A stretch of DNA of 5,537 nucleotides from an uncultured Spartobacteria bacterium. GTDB lineage: Bacteria; Verrucomicrobiota; Verrucomicrobiia; Chthoniobacterales; UBA6821. The stretch is taken from contig CAIKYN010000415.1 in assembly GCA_903831635.1 (NCBI GenBank), positions 1 through 5,537 of the forward strand. The letters are read 5' to 3'. Each line of letters opens with the position of its first letter. Within the stretch, counting starts at the first letter, position 1. The notes under the pieces were generated by a model. It was not told the DNA's origin. It searched no databases and was given only the letters and a program-made list of their open reading frames with translations. This document shows, piece after piece, positions 1 to 5,537 of this stretch. The position numbers and the translations under genes are program-made.

Positions 1-1
1 C

Positions 2-298
2 AATGCATTAGTTCCTGCCTACCTATCAGGTCAATCTTTTGCCAACCTTCTATCTGCAAAGGGGGTTGTGGCAAATACACAGTGTTGGGACGGTACTCCC
101 TCGAGTAATAGCTCTGGAGTCATGATTTCCACCAAGAACCTTACAGGCGCCTCCAATACAGCAACTCTAAATAATGTGGCTCCTTATAACCTCAAAGGGG
201 CGGCTGTTGTTAATGTGTCAGGTCAGGCGATTTCTGTCACTGGGACAAATGTTGCCGGAGTCACTAACAGCATGAGTTTCGGGGCTGTCATTAACTAA
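2..298 (+). CDS. C-terminal fragment of a low-charge, possibly exported (pilin-like?) protein
   Basis: The reading frame is open from base 2 to a TAA at 296-298, giving 98 residues, so this is most likely the 3' end of a gene starting upstream of the window. A GTG at 68, preceded by a G-rich stretch at 57-65, could start a 76-residue protein, but the open frame before it and the short spacing make that less likely. The fragment is rich in Ser, Thr, Asn, Gly, Val and Ala. It has only three Lys, one Asp, no Arg and no Glu, and a single Cys in the sequence TQCWDG. The C-terminal half alternates small polar and aliphatic residues (VNVSGQAISVTGTNVAG), which suggests beta strands of a secreted or surface protein. 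The globular end of a type IV pilin or pseudopilin is one possibility, but the diagnostic N-terminal helix lies outside the window. I do not recognise the family. The stretch is somewhat more AT-rich than ilvB and priA. A strong terminator follows 20 bases after the stop. Confidence 0.6.
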   Translation, partial: NALVPAYLSGQSFANLLSAKGVVANTQCWDGTPSSNSSGVMISTKNLTGASNTATLNNVAPYNLKGAAVVNVSGQAISVTGTNVAGVTNSMSFGAVIN

Positions 299-318
299 TT
301 TCAAGTGACCCAAAAGCA

Positions 319-347
319 GGGGGCCTCAAATAGGGGCTCCCTTTTTT
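319..347 (+). terminator. Rho-independent terminator
   Basis: Left arm GGGGGCCTC (319-327) pairs with right arm GGGGCTCCC (333-341) over nine base pairs, two of them G-U, around the loop AAATA. Six T residues (342-347) follow directly, and a short A-run at 312-315 precedes it. This is the classic intrinsic terminator shape. It should end the transcript of the upstream partial gene and separate it from ilvB, whose first candidate start lies only 46 bases further on. Confidence 0.9.
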
Positions 348-393
348 GTCTCTCGACACAGCTCACCAGTTTCAGTGACATACTCCTCTTGTT

Positions 394-2193
394 ATGGCTT
401 CAAAAACAGCTCCCAAAAAAATGAAATCAGCCAAGACCTCCTCTCCTAGAAATTCCAAGGGTGAGCGTGGAGTCGTTATGAATGGTGCCGAGATCTTGGT
501 TGCCTCATTGGAGCGTGAGGGAGTGGATTTTGTTTTTGCCTATCCCGGTGGTTGCTCGATGCCGATCCATCAGGCGCTGACGAAATCGAAGAAGATCCGG
601 ACGATCCTTCCCCGACATGAGCAGGGTGGAGGATTTGCCGCCGAAGGATATGCCCGAGTGACCGGGAAGGCTGGCGTCTGCATGGCGACTTCGGGGCCCG
701 GAGCCACGAATCTCGTGACCTGTATCGCCGATGCCTACATGGACTCTGTGCCACTTGTAGCGATCACTGGGCAGGTGCCTCAGGAGATGATCGGACGCGG
801 GGCCTTCCAAGAGACCGATTTCTTCGGAATGACGCTTCCCATAGTCAAGCACAGCTATCTGGTATGGGATATCAATGATATTCCCCGGATCATCAAGGAG
901 GCGTTCCATATCGCTCAGAGCGGACGCCCTGGTCCTGTGCTGGTCGATATCCCCAAGAATATCCAGAACCAGACAGCGCAGCCAATCTTCCCGAAGAGCA
1001 TCAGTCTGCGCGGTTATAATCCCGTGCGCCGTGCGGATGATGTGGCCCTTCAGGAAATGCTTGGACTGATTGCCTCCGCCAACAAACCGATGATCTATTG
1101 CGGCGGTGGTGTAATCACCGCAGAGGCCGCCAAGGAATTAACCGAATTTGCAGAACGCACGCAGATCCCCGTAGCTACAACACTCATGGGAATTGGTTGC
1201 TTCCCCGAGACGCACCCCCTCTCTCTTAAATGGCTCGGCATGCATGGAACCGTTTATGCCAATAACGCCGTCAACGAGGCAGATCTCCTGCTGGCCATCG
1301 GCGTTCGATTTGATGATCGCGTGACTGGTAAGGTCGAGAAGTTCTGCGAGCACGGGACGATCGTTCATATCGACATCGACAATTCGGAAATCAACAAGAA
1401 TCGTGCTGTGAAGCTCCCCATCCTCGGTGATGTGAAGGATGCCCTGACGCGCCTCAATAAGGAACTCGACCGCTCAGGCAGTAAGCCGGTGAAGAAAGAT
1501 CACACACGCTTCCCGGCTTGGTACAAGCAGATCGCCAAGTGGAAGAAGGATCATCCTCTCCGCTATAAAGATACTCCTGATGCCATCCAGCCGCAGCATG
1601 TGATCGAACTCCTGATGGAACTGACCAAGGGACAGGCGATCATTACTACCGGCGTTGGTCAGCATCAGATGTGGGCTGCCCAGTACTATAACTTCTCTGA
1701 GCCTCGCACGCTCGTGACCTCGGCTGGTCTCGGATCCATGGGGTTCGGCTATCCTGCGGCTCTGGGAGCGAAACTTGGGCGTCCTGACAAGCAGGTCGTC
1801 GATATCGATGGCGATGGTTCCTTCCTGATGAATGTCCAGGAACTAGCTACGGCTCACATCGATGGGATCGCTTCGAAGGTGATCATTCTCAACAACCAAC
1901 ATCTTGGCATGGTGGTGCAGTGGGAAGACCGCTTCTACGACAGCAACCGTGGACACACATTCCTCGGAGACCCAAAGAATCTGAAGCGTATCTATCCCGA
2001 CTACTTGGGGATTTGCGAGGGCTTTGGCGTTCCAGCAGAGCGCGTGCTCCACAAGAAGGATCTGCGCGCTGCTCTCCAACGCATGCTGGACTCCAAGGAG
2101 ACCTATGTTCTGGATGTCATGACACCGTACACGGAGCATGTGCTTCCCATGATTCCTGCGGGCAAGACCTACAAGGATATCATTACGGAGTAG
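394..2193 (+). CDS. ilvB: Acetolactate synthase (acetohydroxyacid synthase) large catalytic subunit, plant-like
   Basis: The enzyme condenses two pyruvates to acetolactate, or pyruvate with 2-oxobutyrate to acetohydroxybutyrate, the first common step of valine, leucine and isoleucine synthesis. It acts in the cytoplasm with ThDP, Mg and FAD. The 599 residues contain all three expected domains. The N-terminal ThDP domain (about 30-195) has YPGG at 50-53, the catalytic Glu E76 in PRHEQ, and ATSGPGATN. The central FAD-binding domain (about 215-360) has GMHGTVYAN, GVRFDDRVTGK (303-313) and HIDIDNSEI. The C-terminal ThDP domain (about 395-580) has the metal motif GDGS (473-476) and LNN (499-501). 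This last domain reads like plant AHAS (NNQHLGMVVQWEDRFY, then EHVLPMIPAG and a DIITE end). Family similarity normally begins at M29 (MNGAEILV), so residues 1-28, rich in Lys, Ser and Thr, are an extension or a wrongly called leader. ATG 394 has no Shine-Dalgarno, whereas ATG 478 has GGAG five bases upstream. No ilvN or ilvC is adjacent. The assignment is secure and the start is not. A catabolic acetolactate synthase or other ThDP enzyme is unlikely given the FAD-domain motifs. Confidence 0.96.
   Translation: MASKTAPKKMKSAKTSSPRNSKGERGVVMNGAEILVASLEREGVDFVFAYPGGCSMPIHQALTKSKKIRTILPRHEQGGGFAAEGYARVTGKAGVCMATSGPGATNLVTCIADAYMDSVPLVAITGQVPQEMIGRGAFQETDFFGMTLPIVKHSYLVWDINDIPRIIKEAFHIAQSGRPGPVLVDIPKNIQNQTAQPIFPKSISLRGYNPVRRADDVALQEMLGLIASANKPMIYCGGGVITAEAAKELTEFAERTQIPVATTLMGIGCFPETHPLSLKWLGMHGTVYANNAVNEADLLLAIGVRFDDRVTGKVEKFCEHGTIVHIDIDNSEINKNRAVKLPILGDVKDALTRLNKELDRSGSKPVKKDHTRFPAWYKQIAKWKKDHPLRYKDTPDAIQPQHVIELLMELTKGQAIITTGVGQHQMWAAQYYNFSEPRTLVTSAGLGSMGFGYPAALGAKLGRPDKQVVDIDGDGSFLMNVQELATAHIDGIASKVIILNNQHLGMVVQWEDRFYDSNRGHTFLGDPKNLKRIYPDYLGICEGFGVPAERVLHKKDLRAALQRMLDSKETYVLDVMTPYTEHVLPMIPAGKTYKDIITE
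469..472 (+). promoter_or_regulatory. Possible ribosome binding site for an alternative ilvB start
   Basis: GGAG lies five bases before ATG 478, which encodes Met29 of the long ilvB reading frame. That is exactly where homology to other acetolactate synthases begins (MNGAEILV). The upstream candidates ATG 394 and ATG 421 have no purine-rich site in front of them. If this site is used, the protein has 571 residues, the usual bacterial size. It may also be a chance match inside coding sequence, since this organism seems not to rely strongly on Shine-Dalgarno sites (priA has none). Confidence 0.4.
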
Positions 2194-2218
2194 CGGTGCA
2201 GCCTTGCTGCTCCGCTAC
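2190..2218 (+). terminator. Strong hairpin overlapping the ilvB stop codon
   Basis: GTAGCGG (2190-2196) pairs perfectly with CCGCTAC (2212-2218). After one T-T mismatch, GCAGC (2198-2202) pairs with GCTGC (2206-2210) around the loop CTT. The TAG stop codon (2191-2193) lies in the stem. No T-run follows on either strand, so this is not a canonical intrinsic terminator. It may be a U-less terminator, a 3' end that protects the mRNA, or one copy of a dispersed palindromic repeat. The structure is seen directly and its role is inferred. Confidence 0.55.
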
Positions 2219-2247
2219 AGACCGAAGTTGGATAGACCGAAGGTTGA
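2219..2247 (+). repeat. Short tandem-like direct repeat in the ilvB-priA spacer
   Basis: AGACCGAAG occurs at 2219-2227 and again at 2234-2242, each copy followed by GTTG or TTG, with a 15-base period. It sits immediately after the ilvB stop-codon hairpin. With only two short copies it could be chance or a remnant of a small duplication, and no function can be assigned. Confidence 0.3.
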
Positions 2248-2265
2248 AAGCTAGGGGAGTAGATC

Positions 2266-2275
2266 CAAAGCTTTG
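2266..2275. promoter_or_regulatory. Ten-base perfect palindrome in the ilvB-priA spacer
   Basis: CAAAGCTTTG is a perfect ten-base inverted repeat without a central gap. It lies about 30 bases upstream of the best promoter candidate for priA. A dimeric regulator could bind such a site, but one short palindrome in a 190-base spacer can easily arise by chance. The rest of the spacer (2194-2387) shows no convincing coding sequence or RNA gene. Confidence 0.15.
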
Positions 2276-2302
2276 TGGGTGGGCGAGCAATCAGATTTTG
2301 GG

Positions 2303-2330
2303 TTTAGAGGCAATGGACTCCCTGTATGAT
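2303..2330 (+). promoter_or_regulatory. priA: Candidate sigma70-type promoter for priA
   Basis: TATGAT at 2325-2330 matches five of six bases of the -10 consensus. TTTAGA at 2303-2308 matches four of six of the -35 consensus, with a 16-base spacer. Transcription would begin near 2337 and leave a leader of about 50 bases before ATG 2388. It is the best match I found by eye in the spacer, but the -35 is weak and no experiment supports it. Confidence 0.3.
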
Positions 2331-2387
2331 TTGGGCCTCATTGTCTTCTGTTTTCAGCTGTTAGCCTAAAAGCCTTTCTTGCCCCCT

Positions 2388-4634
2388 ATGCCCTCGTTTG
2401 TTCGCATTCTAATCGATCGCTCTGAGGGGAGAAAATTGGATTACTCGGTTCCGGAGGAATTGAAGGGGCAGATCACGATCGGTTCTCGCGTGATCGTGAT
2501 GGTGCGAAACCGCCGCGCTGTGGGAACCGTTTTGGAGTTGTTGGAGCACTCTGATGTTCCGGGGATTCGTCCTCTGATGTCCTTGGTTGGGGAAGAGACA
2601 AGCCTGCCCCAAACCATGCTGAAGCTGGCCCACTGGATGGCTGATTATTACTGCGCCCCGATCGCCTCCGTCATGCGTTCCATGCTCCCTCCGATGATGA
2701 GAGGCGAGACCATTGCGGGAAGGAAAGTTCGTATGGTTTCACTCGCTCGACGAATTGAGTCGGAAGAATTGAAACGAATAGAAAAGAGTGCTCCCAAGCA
2801 AGGTGCGATCCTTAAGCATTTCGAGATGTTTCCTGAGCCGATTGCCTCGCAGGAATTGTTGAATCGATGTACAGCTTCTGAGTCCTCGCTCAAAGCTCTG
2901 ATGGGGGCTGGATTGGTTCGAATCCTTCTTGAACGCAGGACGGGTGGGCGATGCGAAGCTGAGGAAATCCTTCCCGGAAAAATCCCAAAGCTGAATGCGG
3001 ATCAACAACTGGTTGTCGGGAGACTTGAGCAGGCATTGAATAATCTGGCTGCAGGCTCAACGGCACCGTCGCCTTACCTGCTGCATGGAGTTACCGGCAG
3101 TGGGAAAACGGAAGTTTATCTCCGGGCTCTTGCCCGCGCACTTGAATCCGGAAAGAGCGGTCTGGTGCTTGTACCCGAGATTGCTCTAACCCCTCAGACT
3201 GTGGAGCGTTTTCGATCCCGCTTTGATCATGCCGGTAAAGCAGGTGCCGGCGTCGCGGTTCTTCACAGTCACCTGACTGATGCCGAGCGACGTGAGGAGT
3301 GGATGCGTCTTCAGCGTGGCGATGCGCGTATTGCTATCGGGGCTCGTAGTGCGGTCTTCGCTCCTCTTCGGAATCTTGGAATTATCATCGTGGATGAGGA
3401 GCACGAAAATACCTACAAGCAGGAGGAAACGCCACGGTACCATGCCCGGGATGTCGCCGTCATGAGGGGACGGGTTGAAGGGGCCCTTGTCATTCTTGGG
3501 AGCGCCACGCCATCGGTGGAAAGCTTTCAGAATGTCCAATGCGGGAAGTACGCCTTGCTTGAGCTTCCGCGCCGTGCCGATGGTCAACTCATGCCCCTGA
3601 TCCGGGTGGTTGATTTGAGGCTCCAAGGAAAACGAGCAAAGTCCGAGGGAGGACTCTCCGCCCCTCTGCAAATGGCCATGACCAAGCGTCTCGAGGCTGG
3701 TCAGCAGACCATTCTCTTCCTGAATAGGCGCGGTTACTCAACCTCGCTGCTCTGCGAGCAGTGCGGTCATGTCTGCCGCTGTCCGAACTGCAGTCTCTCC
3801 CTGACACTTCACCGCGCGGAAAACCGTCTGGCCTGTCATCTCTGCGGTCATGCTTCAAAGCCACCCGAGCGCTGTCCCGAATGCATGGATCCTGGAATCC
3901 AGCATTCCGGCATCGGCACGCAACGAGTCGAAGAGACGATCAGACGGCTTTTTCCGAAGGCCCGCTTGGCACGGATGGATGCCGATACCATGTCTCGCCG
4001 GGGATCTTATGCCGAAGTGCTGGGAAAATTTCGATCCCGCCAGATCGACATCCTTCTCGGCACACAGATGATCGCGAAGGGCTTGGATTTCCCGAACGTC
4101 ACACTCGTGGGAATCATCAATGCCGACATCGGCCTTCACTCTCCCGATTTTCGTGCAGGGGAACGGACTTTCCAACTCCTCACCCAGGTTGCGGGTCGTG
4201 CAGGGCGAGGAGATACCGAGGGTGAGGTGATCGTCCAGACATTCTCTCCAGCAAGTCCCTCAATTCAGCATGCGAGGCATCACGATTACGCCGGTTTTTT
4301 TGAGCAGGAGATCTCTTTTCGGGAAGCCTTCAGGCATCCACCCTTCACCCGCATGGTTCTGGTTCAGGTTCGCGGAGTCTCGCTTGAACGAACAAACCGC
4401 TCCGCAAGCCTCATCGCTGCGGCTTTCCATGCGAAGTCTCCCGCCTCGGTTGAAGTTTCGGAGGCTGCGGCGGCCCCTCTGGAGAGAGCTCATGGGCAGT
4501 ATCGGTTTCATGTCACACTGAAGTCAAAATCAGGCGTTGTATTGGCTAGGCTTGTCCGTGAGGTCACCTCGGAATTGAAGCTTCCCGAAGGGGTCATTAT
4601 GACCATTGATGTCGATCCCTACTCCCTGATGTAG
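2388..4634 (+). CDS. priA: Primosomal protein N' (replication restart helicase PriA)
   Basis: PriA binds stalled or collapsed replication forks, unwinds the lagging arm 3' to 5', and starts reloading of the replicative helicase. The 748 residues (E. coli PriA has 732) carry the full family layout. An N-terminal 3'-DNA-binding domain (about 1-100, VPEELKGQITIGSRVIV then WMADYYCAP) and a winged-helix region come first. The superfamily 2 helicase core follows, with Walker A GSGKTE (Lys240), LVPEIALTPQ (261-270), DEEH (336-339) and GSATPS (371-376). Eight zinc-binding cysteines at 456, 459, 465, 468, 483, 486, 496 and 499 have the same spacing as in E. coli. GTQMIAKGLDFPNV (558-571) and QVAGRAGRG (600-608) complete the helicase, and the protein ends IDVDPYSLM. 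No catalytic residue appears lost. I chose ATG 2388; an in-frame TTG at 2379 would add only three residues, and neither start has a Shine-Dalgarno. The gene probably has its own promoter in the preceding spacer, and its stop borders a hairpin. The identification is secure. Confidence 0.97.
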   Translation: MPSFVRILIDRSEGRKLDYSVPEELKGQITIGSRVIVMVRNRRAVGTVLELLEHSDVPGIRPLMSLVGEETSLPQTMLKLAHWMADYYCAPIASVMRSMLPPMMRGETIAGRKVRMVSLARRIESEELKRIEKSAPKQGAILKHFEMFPEPIASQELLNRCTASESSLKALMGAGLVRILLERRTGGRCEAEEILPGKIPKLNADQQLVVGRLEQALNNLAAGSTAPSPYLLHGVTGSGKTEVYLRALARALESGKSGLVLVPEIALTPQTVERFRSRFDHAGKAGAGVAVLHSHLTDAERREEWMRLQRGDARIAIGARSAVFAPLRNLGIIIVDEEHENTYKQEETPRYHARDVAVMRGRVEGALVILGSATPSVESFQNVQCGKYALLELPRRADGQLMPLIRVVDLRLQGKRAKSEGGLSAPLQMAMTKRLEAGQQTILFLNRRGYSTSLLCEQCGHVCRCPNCSLSLTLHRAENRLACHLCGHASKPPERCPECMDPGIQHSGIGTQRVEETIRRLFPKARLARMDADTMSRRGSYAEVLGKFRSRQIDILLGTQMIAKGLDFPNVTLVGIINADIGLHSPDFRAGERTFQLLTQVAGRAGRGDTEGEVIVQTFSPASPSIQHARHHDYAGFFEQEISFREAFRHPPFTRMVLVQVRGVSLERTNRSASLIAAAFHAKSPASVEVSEAAAAPLERAHGQYRFHVTLKSKSGVVLARLVREVTSELKLPEGVIMTIDVDPYSLM

Positions 4635-4666
4635 GCGCTCTCTTCCCCTGCTTTACAAGAGGCGCC
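4634..4666 (+). terminator. Hairpin at the priA stop codon
   Basis: GGCGC (4634-4638) pairs with GCGCC (4662-4666). After one bulged T (4639), CTCTT (4640-4644) pairs with AAGAG (4657-4661), enclosing a 12-base loop. The stem begins at the last base of the priA TAG stop. No T-run follows, so termination is uncertain; it may be a U-less terminator or an mRNA-stabilising end. Because the next gene starts only 22 bases after the hairpin, it could also act in a shared priA and downstream transcript. Confidence 0.5.
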
Positions 4667-4675
4667 GCAATCCAG

Positions 4676-4682
4676 AAGGTGG
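4676..4682 (+). promoter_or_regulatory. Ribosome binding site of the downstream membrane-protein gene
   Basis: AAGGTGG differs from the ideal AAGGAGG by one base and lies six bases before ATG 4689. A second purine block, GGAGGG (4681-4686), overlaps it but is rather close to the start. It is the clearest Shine-Dalgarno in the window, and it fixes the start of the last gene. Confidence 0.65.
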
Positions 4683-4688
4683 AGGGTG

Positions 4689-5537
4689 ATGAGCAATCCT
4701 GAACCAACGATTATCTCCCGCTTGAGGAGGAGGGAAGTTTTGGATCGTCATACTTTCCAAGGAAAGCTGGATCATTTGCTCCGATATGTTGCCGCCTCGT
4801 TGTTTGGATTCCTCTTCTGTTGCCTACTTATTGGAATTCCGATCCTGCTGATTATCACCTCCACCTATGGACTTGGTGACTCGATTCGCACGAAGGCTGA
4901 AGTGCTTCTTGGAGGCAAATTCTACAAGGTCAGTGTCGGGCGTGTTCTTTTCAGCCCTACCCGGGGCTTCATTCTGGATCGCCTTGAGATTCACGATCTA
5001 ACGCCGTCTCAACGATTGATCGTTTCCGCAAATAGGATCGCCGTTTCCGTGAATATGGATTCACTCTTGCGACGTACCCCCCGTCTAGAGCGGATCTTTC
5101 TTCGTGATGCGACCCTTGATATTCCTCTTGGCCCCGCCGAGGAGCCTCGCCTGAGGCTTGATCATGTCCGAGGTCTCATTATCTGCCCTCCCTCACAGTT
5201 TAGATTGAGTTCAGCCACCTTTGAGATTGCTGGGGTCAAGGTCAGTGTCTCGGGATCCTTCCTGAATCCACAAAAGTTCTCTCCCAAGCCGGTCTCTTCG
5301 GAAGGGCCGGGTAAGACAGCTCAGACCATCGATTCCATTCAACGGGAGTTGCTGTCAATTCACTGGCGCGAAGGGAAGCCGACTCTCTCCATTCAAGCAG
5401 GAGGTGATCTGAGTGATTCCGAGAGCCTGCGGGTGGATCGTGCGGAGTTGCAAGCGGGACCTGGAGAGTGGCATGGCGTCACCTTCAGGCATATCGCTCT
5501 GGCGCTTCATTATCAGCAGAGGAAATTGACCTTGGAC
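4689..5537 (+). CDS. Membrane-anchored AsmA/TamB-like envelope protein, 5' part only
   Basis: The frame is open from ATG 4689 to the window edge (283 codons) with no stop, so the 3' end lies outside. A basic, cytoplasm-facing N-terminus (RLRRREVLDR, 11-20) precedes one hydrophobic segment at about 33-58 (YVAASLFGFLFCC, then LLIGIPILLIITS). This should be a single membrane anchor with the rest outside the cytoplasm. The following region repeats a pattern typical of AsmA-type proteins: a short strand (RGFILDRLEIHDL), a strand plus helix (ANRIAVSVNMDSLLRRTPRLERI), and another strand (FLRDATLDIPL). Later strands also begin with a phrase describing an alternating beta edge (FRLSSATFEIAG, VKVSVSGSF). 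These proteins are known from envelope biogenesis and lipid transport between membranes, but this assignment rests on fold-like pattern only and no signature residue confirms it. A Shine-Dalgarno at 4676-4682 supports the start. The gene lies 54 bases after priA in the same direction and may be co-transcribed with it, although the hairpin between them leaves this open. Confidence 0.75.
   Translation, partial: MSNPEPTIISRLRRREVLDRHTFQGKLDHLLRYVAASLFGFLFCCLLIGIPILLIITSTYGLGDSIRTKAEVLLGGKFYKVSVGRVLFSPTRGFILDRLEIHDLTPSQRLIVSANRIAVSVNMDSLLRRTPRLERIFLRDATLDIPLGPAEEPRLRLDHVRGLIICPPSQFRLSSATFEIAGVKVSVSGSFLNPQKFSPKPVSSEGPGKTAQTIDSIQRELLSIHWREGKPTLSIQAGGDLSDSESLRVDRAELQAGPGEWHGVTFRHIALALHYQQRKLTLD

Noticed and set aside
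68..298. A separate 76-residue gene starting at GTG 68
   Set aside because: The same frame is open back to the window edge with similar composition, and the G-rich stretch is too close to the GTG to be a good ribosome binding site, so a truncated longer gene is more likely.
353..384. A possible ilvB promoter, TCGACA (353-358) and CATACT (379-384)
   Set aside because: The -35-like hexamer is good, but the -10 matches only four of six bases and the spacer is 20 bases, too long for a convincing sigma70 promoter.
505..909. A 134-codon minus-strand reading frame inside ilvB
   Set aside because: It mirrors the strongly conserved N-terminal ThDP domain of ilvB and shows no independent coding signs.
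1920..2369. A 149-codon plus-strand reading frame running from within ilvB into the spacer
   Set aside because: Most of it overlaps the conserved ThDP domain of ilvB in another frame, its product has no recognisable motif and is Arg/Ser/Cys-rich, and no ribosome binding site precedes it.
2379..2387. TTG at 2379 as the priA start
   Set aside because: ATG 2388 is three codons downstream and precedes the conserved N-terminal strand (VRILIDR). Nothing upstream favours the rarer TTG.
2194..2387. A tRNA, small RNA gene or riboswitch in the ilvB-priA spacer
   Set aside because: Apart from the stop-codon hairpin, I found no cloverleaf, no anti-terminator/terminator pair and no known riboswitch core.
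3186..3671. A 161-codon minus-strand reading frame inside priA
   Set aside because: It lies wholly opposite the conserved helicase core, has no recognisable domain, and is best explained as a shadow of priA codon usage.
3761..4225. A 154-codon plus-strand reading frame inside priA
   Set aside because: It is out of frame with the zinc-finger and helicase motifs that clearly define priA, and its product is a low-information Arg/Ser/His-rich string.

Overview
The window is an ordinary-looking chromosomal stretch with all four recognisable protein-coding regions on the plus strand. In order it holds the 3' end of a gene for a low-charge, possibly exported protein (2-298), a textbook intrinsic terminator (319-347), a complete acetolactate synthase catalytic-subunit gene (ilvB, 394-2193), a 190-base spacer, a complete replication-restart helicase gene (priA, 2388-4634), and the 5' part of a gene for a single-pass membrane protein resembling AsmA/TamB-type envelope proteins (4689 to the window edge).

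Organism: the signs point to a Gram-negative-type bacterium of moderate GC. PriA has the usual bacterial architecture, and the last gene looks like an envelope protein with one N-terminal membrane anchor. The IlvB is much closer to the plant chloroplast enzyme than to the E. coli type, notably in the C-terminal ThDP domain. From memory, plant-like IlvB of this kind occurs in Verrucomicrobia/Planctomycetes-type bacteria. The weak or missing Shine-Dalgarno sequences before ilvB and priA would fit, but this placement is an inference and only moderately supported.

How the genes relate: there is no obvious shared pathway. IlvB makes acetolactate or acetohydroxybutyrate for branched-chain amino acids, PriA reloads the replisome at stalled forks, and the last gene probably serves the envelope. 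No ilvN, ilvC or ilvD lies next to ilvB, so its small subunit must be encoded elsewhere or be absent. Transcription of the first gene should end at 319-347. Strong hairpins that begin within the stop codons of ilvB (2190-2218) and priA (4634-4666), both without a following T-run, probably mark the other transcript 3' ends or stabilise them.

I found no mobile element, CRISPR array, tRNA, rRNA or new multi-gene system. The points most worth a second look are the plant-like IlvB, its uncertain start with a 28-residue basic extension, and the two stop-codon hairpins.
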